In this document: positions 27,234 to 36,458 of the stretch, one piece after another | Numbering within the stretch: position 1 is the first letter of the stretch | How the letters are laid out: each line of letters starts with the position of its first letter | NCBI GenBank assembly: GCA_024281825.1 | Contig: JAMWZY010000013.1 | Coordinates: forward strand, 1-64,000 | From: Nitrosomonas sp. | GTDB taxonomy: Bacteria > Pseudomonadota > Gammaproteobacteria > Burkholderiales > Nitrosomonadaceae | DNA length: 64,000 bases | Reading direction: 5' to 3' | Translations under genes and position numbers: made by a program | The notes under the pieces: model-generated | Databases searched by the model: none | Told to the model about the DNA's origin: nothing | What the model saw: only the letters and a program-made list of their open reading frames with translations

Positions 27234-28724
27234 ATGGCTGAGTCAGAAATCCAGACATCCGGTGCAGAAGCAAAAGTACAAGAATCCGATGATTTTTCTT
27301 CCTTATTACTGAAAGAATTTAAGCCAAAAACCGACAGAGCCAGGGAAGCTGTTGAAAGTGCGGTGAAGACTCTGGCAGAACAGGCCCTAGAAGAAACCGC
27401 GCTCATATCGAATGATGCGATCAAAACGATCCAATCGATTATCGCAAAAATAGATCAATGTCTTAGCGATCAAGTTAATCTAATCATGCACCATGCTGAT
27501 TTTCAAAAACTCGAAGGCAGTTGGAGAGGGCTGCATCATTTGGTGAATAACACCGAAACTGATGAGATGCTCAAAATCAAGGTATTTAACATTACGAAAA
27601 AAGAAGCACATAAGACGCTCAAAAAATTTCAAGGAACTGCCTGGGATCAAAGCCCGATTTTCAAAAAAATCTATACGCATGAATATGGCATGTTTGGCGG
27701 AGAACCTTTCGGTTGTTTGATTGGAGATTATGAATTTGATCATGCTCCACAGGATGTTGAGTTTCTGAAAGAGATTGCCAAGGTTTCAGCAGCGGCTCAT
27801 ATGCCATTTATCGCAGCGGCATCTCCGAAGGTCATGAATATGGATTCGTGGCAGGAGCTTGCTGATCCACGAGATTTGACCAAAATATTCGGAACACCAG
27901 AGTATGCCGCTTGGCGATCATTAAGAGAATCAGAGGATTCGCGTTATATCGGACTGGCATTGCCGCGTTTCTTATCCCGCTTGCCCTATGGCGCCAAAAC
28001 CTCACCGGTTGAGCAGTTTGATTTTGAAGAAGATGTCGCCGACGCAGATCACAACAAATATACCTGGAGTAATTCTGCCTACGCGATGGGCGTCAACATT
28101 AACCGCGCATTTAAGTTATACGGTTGGTGTTCGCGAATTCGCGGCATTGAATCCGGTGGAGCTGTCGAAGGATTACCTACTCATACTTTTCCAACCGATG
28201 ATGGCGGCGTCGACATGAAATGCCCTACGGAAATTGCCATTGATGATAGGCGGGAAGCAGAGCTTGCAAAAAATGGCTTTATGCCGCTTTTGCACAAAAA
28301 GAATTCTGATTTTGCAGCATTTATAGGCGCACAATCATTACAAAAACCCTTCGAATATGACGATCCCGATGCGACGGCCAACGCCAATTTATCGGCCAGA
28401 TTGCCTTATCTATTTGCAGTCTGTCGTTTCGCCCATTACCTCAAATGCATCGTACGAGACAAGATCGGTTCTTTTAAAGAAAGAGAGGACATGCAAAAGT
28501 GGTTACAAAAATGGATTAATAACTATGTAGAGGCCAATCCAGCAACTGCTAGTGAAATTGATAAAGCTAAAAAACCATTAGCGAAGGCAGAAGTGGTCGT
28601 GGAAGAAGTTGAAGGTAACCCTGGCTACTATACCTCCAAATTTTACTTAAGACCCCATTATCAATTGGAAGGATTGACTGTGTCTTTAAGGTTGGTTTCT
28701 AGATTACCTTCCGAAAAGAAATAA
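27234..28724 (+). CDS. tssC: T6SS contractile sheath large subunit TssC (VipB)
   Basis: This 496-residue protein is a full-length TssC. The conserved core includes LEGSWRGLHHLV, GEPFGCLIGDYEF and PRFLSRLPYG, and the C-terminus ends GLTVSLRLVSRLP, the part that interlocks sheath subunits and is recognised by ClpV after contraction. A clear GAGGAGA ribosome binding site precedes the ATG. It is paired with TssB and followed by hcp after about 100 bases. Confidence 0.97.
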   Translation: MAESEIQTSGAEAKVQESDDFSSLLLKEFKPKTDRAREAVESAVKTLAEQALEETALISNDAIKTIQSIIAKIDQCLSDQVNLIMHHADFQKLEGSWRGLHHLVNNTETDEMLKIKVFNITKKEAHKTLKKFQGTAWDQSPIFKKIYTHEYGMFGGEPFGCLIGDYEFDHAPQDVEFLKEIAKVSAAAHMPFIAAASPKVMNMDSWQELADPRDLTKIFGTPEYAAWRSLRESEDSRYIGLALPRFLSRLPYGAKTSPVEQFDFEEDVADADHNKYTWSNSAYAMGVNINRAFKLYGWCSRIRGIESGGAVEGLPTHTFPTDDGGVDMKCPTEIAIDDRREAELAKNGFMPLLHKKNSDFAAFIGAQSLQKPFEYDDPDATANANLSARLPYLFAVCRFAHYLKCIVRDKIGSFKEREDMQKWLQKWINNYVEANPATASEIDKAKKPLAKAEVVVEEVEGNPGYYTSKFYLRPHYQLEGLTVSLRLVSRLPSEKK

Positions 28725-28832
28725 TCAAATTTTAGAGTTTGAATTGTTTGGCACTTAGGTAGGAAACACAGTGTAAAACATTTGTTGGGCTTTATTTTTT
28801 TAATTTAACTTAAGTAAACCGAGGAGATGAAG

Positions 28833-29318
28833 ATGGCTACAAATACCTATTTACACTGCGATCCAATTAAAGGCGAGTCAACAGATGAAGATCATAAAGA
28901 TTGGATCGAAGTATTCAGTTTCAATCACGGGTTGAATCAGCCTATGTCGGGGGCCAGTGGCACTGGGGGGCGTAGTTCAGCTCGTGCGGATTTTAGCCCC
29001 TTTGTCATTTCAAAAAGTATTGATGCTGCAAGTGTGGATCTCAATATGTATTGCGCTAACGGGACGCATATCGCTAAAGTTGAACTGGAGGTATGCCAAG
29101 AATCAGGGGAGAGGGTAGTTTATCTCAAATATGAATTAGAAAATGCAATGATTCAATCTGTTTCGGTCGGTGGTGGAGGGTCTGATCGCCCCGTGGAAAC
29201 AATAACCTTTGTGTATGACAAAATATCATGGACTTATACGCCTGTTGGTAATGATGGAAAAGCTGGTACTGCTACAGGCCCGAAAAAGTGGAATCTGGAA
29301 ACAAATAAGGCTGAATAA
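28833..29318 (+). CDS. hcp: T6SS tube protein Hcp (TssD)
   Basis: The 161-residue protein is an Hcp-family tube subunit, which stacks as hexamers inside the sheath and is secreted. It begins with the usual MATNTYLHCDPIKGES and carries IEVFSFNHG and the VYDKISWTY region. ATG 28833 is preferred to ATG 28827: the GAGGAG at 28821-28826 is directly adjacent to the first but six bases from the second. A hairpin follows the gene (29334-29388) and may let hcp be expressed above the downstream genes. Confidence 0.96.
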   Translation: MATNTYLHCDPIKGESTDEDHKDWIEVFSFNHGLNQPMSGASGTGGRSSARADFSPFVISKSIDAASVDLNMYCANGTHIAKVELEVCQESGERVVYLKYELENAMIQSVSVGGGGSDRPVETITFVYDKISWTYTPVGNDGKAGTATGPKKWNLETNKAE

Positions 29319-29333
29319 AAAATATTCAATAAC

Positions 29334-29388
29334 GGAAGTGTTAATTCTTAATGAATCGTAGAGATTAGGTGCTTGAATTAACGCTTCC
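29334..29388 (+). terminator. Inverted repeat downstream of hcp (possible attenuator or mRNA-stabilising hairpin)
   Basis: Arms GGAAGTGTTAATTC (29334-29347) and GAATTAACGCTTCC (29375-29388) pair over 14 positions with one G-U wobble and a 27-base loop. No U-tract follows, so it is not a classic terminator. Its position between hcp and tagJ suits partial termination or protection of a stable hcp message. Confidence 0.55.
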
Positions 29389-29420
29389 TCGTTAACGCTT
29401 ATTTAATAGATGATTATTCT

Positions 29421-30227
29421 ATGACACCTGAAGGCTGCTTAAAATCGGGCAACTTGGACGAATCATTGCGGCTTCTACAAGATCGTATCAAGAAGAATCC
29501 ATCGAGTCCTCAAGACAGAGTTTTCCTATTCCAATTGCTATCAGTCATGGGGCAATGGGACAGAGCAATAACGCAATTGGATGTCGTAAAAGAACTCGAT
29601 GACAGCTCAATCGCAATGGTATTGATGTACCGTCAGGTTATTGCTTGCGAGAAAAACAGAGAGCGAGTTTTCCTGGGACAAGAAGAACCTATGGTCGTCG
29701 GAACGCCTCAGCAATGGATTGCATTGATGATCCAATCGCTAAAATTGGCTGCAGAAGAACAGTATGAGCATTCTCAGTCACTCCGCTTACAAGCTTTTGA
29801 TCAAGCACCCAGCGTCTGTGGATCAATTAACGATGAATCATTCAAATGGCTGGCAGATTGCGATGTGCGAATTGGCCCTGTTTTGGAAGCAATTATCGAG
29901 GGACGCTACATATGGACCAGCTGGGAAAACGTACAATCCCTCATCATTGAAAAACCTGTCGATTTACGCGACGTGATCTGGCTTCCTGTTCATTTTCGCT
30001 GGAAAAACGGGGGAGAAAACTATGGTCTAATACCCACACGTTATCCCCAATCCTATCAAATGGATCCTCTTTTGGCACTATCGCGCAAGACTGTATGGCA
30101 AGAGCTTCCATACGATATACATATTGGCTTTGGTCAAAAGATGTTGTTAACAGATCGCCTAGAATATTCCTTGCTGGAGACTCAAACAATTACGATCAAC
30201 GCTGACTTAAGCAACGGTAAGGGGTAA
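29421..30227 (+). CDS. tagJ: T6SS accessory protein TagJ (ImpE/SciE family)
   Basis: The 268-residue protein belongs to the ImpE/SciE family: a TPR-like N-terminus (LKSGNLDESLRLLQDRIKKNP, then FLFQLLSVMGQWDRA) and a C-terminal ImpE domain (with VIWLPVHFRWKNGG and LIPTRYPQS). In systems that have it, TagJ binds the N-terminal helix of the sheath protein TssB and may affect ClpV-dependent sheath recycling. It sits just before tssE and nearly touches it (stop TAA, then GTG one base later), so the two are probably translationally coupled. Confidence 0.9.
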   Translation: MTPEGCLKSGNLDESLRLLQDRIKKNPSSPQDRVFLFQLLSVMGQWDRAITQLDVVKELDDSSIAMVLMYRQVIACEKNRERVFLGQEEPMVVGTPQQWIALMIQSLKLAAEEQYEHSQSLRLQAFDQAPSVCGSINDESFKWLADCDVRIGPVLEAIIEGRYIWTSWENVQSLIIEKPVDLRDVIWLPVHFRWKNGGENYGLIPTRYPQSYQMDPLLALSRKTVWQELPYDIHIGFGQKMLLTDRLEYSLLETQTITINADLSNGKG

Positions 30228-30228
30228 T

Positions 30229-30873
30229 GTGTTGACTTCTTTTTCAAAGAATCTGTACTTGCCATCTTTAGTTGACAGGTTGATCAATGAAGATCCCATT
30301 AACGAACTATTAACTGAAGTTCGTCAGAAAATAAGGCAGACACAGCAGGATTTGAATAAACTGGCAAACAACCAGGAAGCAAAGAGTATTGAGAGTCAAA
30401 AAGAGCAACAATATCACCTTCACCAACAATTAATGGGATTGCAGGCACAATACAACACGCTAAATGATTCTGTTAGTGCTAAGCATGACATTAAATCATG
30501 TGTAAAACGCGATCTGGAATGGCTATTCAATACCATTCAATATGTACCTAATCAGGAGCTTGGTAATTTTCCTGAAATAGCGCGATCAGTGATTAATTTC
30601 GGTATTCCAGATTTTTCTGGAAAGACTGTTTCGGGGTTGGATCTGGTGCAGATTGAACGGTTTTTATTGCAAGCCATTATTGACTTTGAGCCAAGAATTT
30701 TCAGAAAAACGTTAACGGTAAAAGTTATCGTCGACCAGAATAAAAATGAACATAACGTTTTTGTTTTTGAAATAGAAGGTGAAATATGTTCAAAACCAAT
30801 GCCGCTACGTTTACATTTGCGAACCGAACTCGAATTGGAAAGTAGCCAAGTGACTATTTACGAAATGAATTAA
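30229..30873 (+). CDS. tssE: T6SS baseplate wedge protein TssE (gp25-like), extended
   Basis: The 214-residue protein has a C-terminal GPW/gp25 domain (about 85-200) with FGIPDFSGKT and the acidic IIDFEPRIFR segment conserved in TssE, where the EPR triad contacts the sheath. About 55 residues of Gln/Lys-rich predicted coiled coil (about 20-75) lie in the N-terminal part, making it longer than the usual 140-170 residues. The start is GTG with AAGGGG four bases upstream, one base after the tagJ stop. tssF follows after 11 bases. Confidence 0.9.
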   Translation: MLTSFSKNLYLPSLVDRLINEDPINELLTEVRQKIRQTQQDLNKLANNQEAKSIESQKEQQYHLHQQLMGLQAQYNTLNDSVSAKHDIKSCVKRDLEWLFNTIQYVPNQELGNFPEIARSVINFGIPDFSGKTVSGLDLVQIERFLLQAIIDFEPRIFRKTLTVKVIVDQNKNEHNVFVFEIEGEICSKPMPLRLHLRTELELESSQVTIYEMN

Positions 30874-30884
30874 TCGAGTATGAA

Positions 30885-32753
30885 ATGACACCGCGCTTAC
30901 TAGATTATTATGAGAAAGAACTGCGATTCATTCGGGAGATGGGATTTGAATTCTCCAAGCGCTACCCTAAAATCGCCGGAAATCTTGATTTAGGAAGCGC
31001 AGAATGCAGTGACCCTTATGTAGAGCGATTATTGGAGGGATTTGCATTTCTAACAGCGCGCATTCAGCTAAAAATGGATGCAGAATTTCCACGGTTCACG
31101 CAACATTTGTTGGAGATTGTCTATCCGCATTATCTTGCCCCTTTGCCCTCCATGATGATAGTGCAGATTAATCCTGATCTTCAGGGCGGACTCACTGAAG
31201 AAGGCTTTACCCTGCAACGGGGAATCAAGATTTTCAGTAAGGCAAAAGGGGGACGCAGCCGATGTGAATTTCAAATTTCACATGATATGAGAGTTTGGCC
31301 AATACAGGTAAAAGAAGCTGTCTATTTACCCCTCGGGCAAGTACCTAATTATCCTGGCCTGAATACCAAGAAAATAAAGTCGGGTTTAAAAATAAAATTA
31401 AAAGCCGTTGCAGGTTATCACTTTAATCAATTGGCAATCGATCAACTGACGTTTTATTTACATGGCACAGGCAGTCTGGCAGTACAACTCTATGAATTGA
31501 TCTTTGGGCATAGCCTATCATTTGTTATCCGGACGTCATCCAATCAACAGAGTTATGTATTTGACCGTTCCATATTAAAGTCCGTCGGATATAGCCAAGA
31601 ACAATCCTTACTTCCCTCAACGGCGCAAACTTTTCGCGGTTATCGTTTGTTGCAGGAATATTTTGCATTACCAGAACGTTTTTTATTCTTTCAGTTAGAT
31701 AAGATCATTACTGCAATTCAACAATGTGATTCTGATGAAATCGAAATTCTAATTTTGCTGGATGTGTCGCAGGATAAGCTGGAACACGTGGTTCAGGCAG
31801 AAAACTTTAGATTGAATTGCACGCCAGCAATCAATTTATTCGAGAAACAGGCGGATCGTATTCACTTGAAGCAGTACAATGCAGAGCACCATCTTGTTAT
31901 TGATAAAACCAAGCCAAACGATTATGAAGTTTTTAGCATTCTCGAAGTCATCGGTTTTGGCAGCGATATGCAATCAGAACAGGAATTTCGGCCTTTTTAT
32001 TCCAGTGATTATGAGCATCGTAGACATTCTGATACGTTTGCTTACTATACTTCCAGGCGTCAACCTGCCTTATTTCCCGTCAATACGAGTTCAACGGCTT
32101 TAAGAACTGAATACACAAGCAGTGAAGTTTATTTATCATTGGTGGATTCCGGTGAAATGCCTTTTAACAATGACCTGAAGCAACTTGGAGTTCGTGTCCT
32201 TTGTACAAATCGCGATCTGCCGAAGCTTTTGTTATTAGACGGGGATAAATCTGAGTTTAGCTGGGATGTCAGCTTTCCTATCAATAACATAGTTTGCTTG
32301 GTTGGCCCTACTGATCCAAAACCCTCCTCTACCGAAAGTAGCTACTCCTGGAGGTTGATCAATCATTTGTCTTTAAACTATCTGAGCTTAGTGAATAATG
32401 ACCACCAGCAAGGCGCTAAGGCATTACGTGACTTGTTGGCGTTATACATAGATTACGCTGATCATGCTACAGCCAAGCAAATAGAAGGATTACAATCAAT
32501 TCAATGCCGTCCGATGACCTGCCGGATACCGCTTAAGGGTCCTATAACATTTGGGCGCGGATTAGATATTACGGTGACATTTGATGAAACAGCTTTTGCT
32601 GGAGGTAGCTGTTTTCTTATGGGTGCTGTTTTAGATCGTTTTTTGTGCAAATACACATCCATCAATAGCTTCACGCAACTGAGAATTTCAACGAAAGAAC
32701 GTGGTGAGATAATGAAATGGCCCATCAGATCGGGAACCAGAATTGTACTGTAG
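30885..32753 (+). CDS. tssF: T6SS baseplate protein TssF (VasA/ImpG)
   Basis: The 622-residue protein is a full-length TssF. It starts LLDYYEKELRFIREMG, keeps the FPRFTQHLLEIVYPHYLAP region and ends with the GGSCFLMGAVLDRFLCKY and SFTQL segments typical of the family. With TssG and TssE it forms the baseplate wedges. Its 3' end overlaps tssG by 37 bases, a larger overlap than usual but in the standard F-G order. Confidence 0.95.
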   Translation: MTPRLLDYYEKELRFIREMGFEFSKRYPKIAGNLDLGSAECSDPYVERLLEGFAFLTARIQLKMDAEFPRFTQHLLEIVYPHYLAPLPSMMIVQINPDLQGGLTEEGFTLQRGIKIFSKAKGGRSRCEFQISHDMRVWPIQVKEAVYLPLGQVPNYPGLNTKKIKSGLKIKLKAVAGYHFNQLAIDQLTFYLHGTGSLAVQLYELIFGHSLSFVIRTSSNQQSYVFDRSILKSVGYSQEQSLLPSTAQTFRGYRLLQEYFALPERFLFFQLDKIITAIQQCDSDEIEILILLDVSQDKLEHVVQAENFRLNCTPAINLFEKQADRIHLKQYNAEHHLVIDKTKPNDYEVFSILEVIGFGSDMQSEQEFRPFYSSDYEHRRHSDTFAYYTSRRQPALFPVNTSSTALRTEYTSSEVYLSLVDSGEMPFNNDLKQLGVRVLCTNRDLPKLLLLDGDKSEFSWDVSFPINNIVCLVGPTDPKPSSTESSYSWRLINHLSLNYLSLVNNDHQQGAKALRDLLALYIDYADHATAKQIEGLQSIQCRPMTCRIPLKGPITFGRGLDITVTFDETAFAGGSCFLMGAVLDRFLCKYTSINSFTQLRISTKERGEIMKWPIRSGTRIVL

Positions 32754-33742
32754 CGTTGCTGAATAATTTTCAGCAAGAGGCTTACAAATATGATTTTTAT
32801 CAATTCGTGCGCTTAATTGAATGCATGAATCCTGATAAACAACGGTTTGGATACTCGGTTAAGCCGAGTGACGATGCCATTCGTTTCGGACAGCTTCCTT
32901 ACATGCAATTTGCCCCGGGAGCGCTCGCAACGTTCGAAGCCAAGGAAGACTATCCTGCTGTTCTGAAAGTGTTTTTCTTTGGTTTATTTGGTCCGAATGG
33001 GCCTTTACCCATTCATCTGACCGAATTTGCCAGAAACCGAATCAATTTTTCCCAGGACCCCACACTTGCGGCATTTGCTGATATTTTTCATCACCGTTTA
33101 TTGAGCCTATTTTATCGGGCTTGGGCAGATAAGGAACCGACCGTTCAGCTTGACCGTCCAGGCAATGATGGCTTCAGCTTCTATGTGGGATCTTTGCTTG
33201 GAATTGCAGAGCAATCACAGCAGCATCGTGATGAGATTTCAGATCATACGAAATTGCATTTCGCTGCGCATCTAAGTAGTCAAACGAAACACGTCGATGG
33301 CTTGATCACGATTTTGCACACATATTTCCAAATACCCATATCAATCGAAGAATTTGTGGGCGAATGGTTGACCATTCCCAAGGACAGTTTGTGCTATTTG
33401 AATTCCGATCCGCAAACAGGACAGTTGGGTATTTCAGCGACGATAGGGTTGAGTAGTTGGCAGTGCATGCATAAATTTCGCATTATTGCCGGACCGCTCA
33501 ATCTGCAGCAGTTTGAGTCATTATTGCCCAATGGAGACAAAATAAAAGCGTTTGCTGATTTGGTTAAGAATTACATTGGTTACGATCTTAAATGGGATTT
33601 AAATCTTCTTCTCAAGAAGGATGAGGTTCCTGCAGTTCAGGTGGGTAAATATGGCAGGCTAGGCTGGAACAGTTGGCTTTCGGCTAGAAGTAGAAATGAC
33701 GATGCAAAAGATATGCTAATCGACTTGGAGAGAGATCAATGA
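32717..33742 (+). CDS. tssG: T6SS baseplate protein TssG (VasB/ImpH)
   Basis: The 341-residue protein matches TssG: the N-terminal YDFYQFVRLIE segment, the FFGLFGPNGPLP signature and the C-terminal RLGWNSWL segment. It bridges two TssF copies in the baseplate wedge. The ATG lies inside the end of tssF. The N-terminus is complete, so this start is accepted in spite of the 37-base overlap. The stop overlaps the tssH start as ATGA. Confidence 0.94.
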   Translation: MAHQIGNQNCTVALLNNFQQEAYKYDFYQFVRLIECMNPDKQRFGYSVKPSDDAIRFGQLPYMQFAPGALATFEAKEDYPAVLKVFFFGLFGPNGPLPIHLTEFARNRINFSQDPTLAAFADIFHHRLLSLFYRAWADKEPTVQLDRPGNDGFSFYVGSLLGIAEQSQQHRDEISDHTKLHFAAHLSSQTKHVDGLITILHTYFQIPISIEEFVGEWLTIPKDSLCYLNSDPQTGQLGISATIGLSSWQCMHKFRIIAGPLNLQQFESLLPNGDKIKAFADLVKNYIGYDLKWDLNLLLKKDEVPAVQVGKYGRLGWNSWLSARSRNDDAKDMLIDLERDQ

Positions 33743-36429
33743 CAGAAATTAGCCGCACGGCCTTATTTGGAAAGCTGAATAATCTAGCGTACAAAGGCAT
33801 AGAAAGTGCAACTGTTTTTTGCAAAATGCGCAGCAATCCTTATGTTGAGCTTGTGCATTGGCTGCATCAGATTCTTCAGTTACCGGATTCTGATTTGCAT
33901 CGAATTATCAAAAAATTTGAAGTGAATCCCTCGCGTTTGGCACAGGATTTCGTGGGATTGCTTGATCGATTGCCCTCGGGAGCATCAAGCCTGTCCGATT
34001 TCTCTATCGATGTCGAAGAATCAATCGAAAAGGGTTGGTTGTACGCTAGTCTTAAATATGCCAATAATCAAATACGATCGGGTCATTTATTAATAGGTAT
34101 TATAAAAACCCCTGCATTGCGTAACAAGTTGCTGATGATTTCGCAGGAATTCAAGAAAATCAATACCGATAGTCTTGTTGACGGTTTCTCGACTATCGTT
34201 CAGGGTTCTCCCGAAGATCAGATGGCAGCAACCGATGGCAGCCAATTGGCTGGTAATGCCCAGCCTGGTGAATATTCGGGAGCGATGCCATCTGCTCAGA
34301 TGGGAAAACAAAAAGCACTGTTGCAGTTTTCGATTGATTTAACTGAAGCGGCGCGACAGGGAAAGATCGATCCGATTGTGGGGCGCGATCAGGAGATTCG
34401 TCAACTGATCGATATTTTGATGCGGCGACGCCAGAATAATCCCATTCTTACCGGGGAAGCCGGTGTAGGTAAAACTGCCGTAGTTGAAGGGTTCGCCTTA
34501 AAGATAGCCACGGGTGATGTCCCGCCACCCCTGCAAGGTGTCAGCATCAGAACGCTGGATTTAGGATTGCTTCAAGCAGGCGCAAGCATGAAAGGGGAAT
34601 TTGAGAATCGATTGCGTCAGGTGATCGATGAAGTGCAAGCATCGGAAAAGCCCATTATTCTTTTTATTGATGAGGCACACACCTTGATTGGTGCAGGTGG
34701 ATCGGCAGGCACTGGCGATGCGGCCAATATGCTAAAGCCGGCACTGGCCCGAGGTACATTGCGGACGATCGCTGCGACGACCTGGTCCGAATACAAAAAA
34801 TATTTTGAAAAGGATCCAGCGCTGACTCGTCGCTTCCAAGTCGTCAAAGTCGACGAGCCACATGAAGAAAAAGCCATTCAAATGGTACGGTGCCTTGCCA
34901 ATGTGATGGAAAAACATCATAACGTATTGCTCCTGGATGAAGCACTGGAAGATGCAGTTAAGCTTTCTCATCGTTACATCCCCGACCGGCAACTTCCCGA
35001 TAAATGCGTCAGTGTATTGGATACCGCCTGTGCTCGCGTTGCCATCAGCCAATCTGCCGTTCCACCTCAGATAGAGGACTGCCGCCGCAGGATTGATGCG
35101 CTTAAAACCGAACTCAATATCATTGAGCGGGAACAAGCAGTCGGGGTGGAAATTAAAGACAGGAAACAGACCGTTGATACCAAATTGATTGAAGAAACCC
35201 AGCGACTGGAACAATTTGAACAGCGTTGGACGCATGAAAAGCAATTGGTTGATCAGATTCTGGAATTGCGAGCTCAATTGCGTAATGAACAATCTACAAC
35301 GCAGCCGCCCTCGAATGCTGAACCTTTTAACGGTTGCGTTGATCCCGGAGCACTGAACAAATTGAAGTCATTGCAGCAACAACTTATCGAGTTGCAGGGT
35401 GAGCAACCGCTGATGTTCCCAACAGTGGATAGTCAGGCTGTGGCGTCCGTGATTGCCGGCTGGACTGGAATTCCTGTAGGACGCATGGTTAAAAATGAAA
35501 TTGAAGCTGTGCTCAATCTCGGTGGTACCCTGAACAAACGAGTAATTGGTCAGCGTCATGCGTTGGATATGATCGCAAAACGCGTGCAAACCTCACGTGC
35601 CAATTTGGACAATCCAGGCAAACCTATTGGGGTTTTCATGTTATGCGGGCCTTCCGGCGTCGGAAAAACTGAAACCGGTCTGGCGCTCGCTGAAGCACTC
35701 TATGGCGGTGAGGAAAACATCATCACCATAAATATGAGCGAATATCAGGAAGCGCATGCGGTATCAACGCTGAAGGGCTCTCCGCCAGGTTATGTTGGTT
35801 ATGGAGAAGGTGGAATTTTAACCGAAGCCGTCCGGCGCAGACCTTATAGCGTAATTCTGTTGGATGAAGTCGAAAAAGCCCACCCTGATGTACATGAAAT
35901 TTTCTTTCAGGTTTTTGACAAAGGCTGGATGGAAGACGCCGAAGGCCGGTTCATCGATTTCAAGAATACCATTATCCTTTTAACATCGAATGTCGGCACT
36001 GATTTGATCATGAATTTATGCAAGGATCCTGAACTGATGCCGGATGCGGAAGGAATTGCTAAAGCCCTGCGTGAACCCTTGTTAAAAGTTTTTCCTGCTG
36101 CGTTGCTCGGCAGGTTGGTGACGATTCCCTATTATCCAATCAGTGACGATATGCTTAAAGCGATTATCAGATTGCAGTTAAATAGAATCGAGAAAAGAAT
36201 CAAAGCGAACCATCACATTCCTTTCGGTTATGACGATGCAGTCGTGCAATTAATTGCAGAGCGGTGCAATGAACTGGAAAGTGGCGCTCGTGTGGTTGAT
36301 TCTATTTTGACCAATACCGTGTTGCCCGCGATCAGTCAGGAATTTCTGACGAAAATGATGACGGGAGAAGCGGTCTCTGCGGTGAATCTCAGCGCACAGA
36401 ATGGTGAATTTAGTTATCAATTCGGATAA
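33739..36429 (+). CDS. tssH: T6SS sheath-recycling ATPase TssH (ClpV)
   Basis: This 896-residue AAA+ protein unfolds contracted TssB/TssC sheaths for reuse. The N-terminal Clp domain (about 1-160) is followed by the first ATPase domain (Walker [11 protein letters not shown], Walker B LFIDEAH). A coiled-coil middle domain (about 430-530) comes next, then the second ATPase domain (Walker [11 protein letters not shown], Walker [10 protein letters not shown]) and the C-terminal ClpB small domain. All key residues are present. It overlaps tssG by four bases and precedes vgrG by 29. Confidence 0.96.
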   Translation: MTEISRTALFGKLNNLAYKGIESATVFCKMRSNPYVELVHWLHQILQLPDSDLHRIIKKFEVNPSRLAQDFVGLLDRLPSGASSLSDFSIDVEESIEKGWLYASLKYANNQIRSGHLLIGIIKTPALRNKLLMISQEFKKINTDSLVDGFSTIVQGSPEDQMAATDGSQLAGNAQPGEYSGAMPSAQMGKQKALLQFSIDLTEAARQGKIDPIVGRDQEIRQLIDILMRRRQNNPILTGEAGVGKTAVVEGFALKIATGDVPPPLQGVSIRTLDLGLLQAGASMKGEFENRLRQVIDEVQASEKPIILFIDEAHTLIGAGGSAGTGDAANMLKPALARGTLRTIAATTWSEYKKYFEKDPALTRRFQVVKVDEPHEEKAIQMVRCLANVMEKHHNVLLLDEALEDAVKLSHRYIPDRQLPDKCVSVLDTACARVAISQSAVPPQIEDCRRRIDALKTELNIIEREQAVGVEIKDRKQTVDTKLIEETQRLEQFEQRWTHEKQLVDQILELRAQLRNEQSTTQPPSNAEPFNGCVDPGALNKLKSLQQQLIELQGEQPLMFPTVDSQAVASVIAGWTGIPVGRMVKNEIEAVLNLGGTLNKRVIGQRHALDMIAKRVQTSRANLDNPGKPIGVFMLCGPSGVGKTETGLALAEALYGGEENIITINMSEYQEAHAVSTLKGSPPGYVGYGEGGILTEAVRRRPYSVILLDEVEKAHPDVHEIFFQVFDKGWMEDAEGRFIDFKNTIILLTSNVGTDLIMNLCKDPELMPDAEGIAKALREPLLKVFPAALLGRLVTIPYYPISDDMLKAIIRLQLNRIEKRIKANHHIPFGYDDAVVQLIAERCNELESGARVVDSILTNTVLPAISQEFLTKMMTGEAVSAVNLSAQNGEFSYQFG

Positions 36430-36458
36430 ATCCGTATTCATTGAAGAGCTAGAAAACG

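Noticed and set aside
28740..28770. Possible sigma-54 promoter (TTGGCAC) upstream of hcp
   Set aside because: The -24-like half is present but the -12 TTGCA element is missing at the required spacing.
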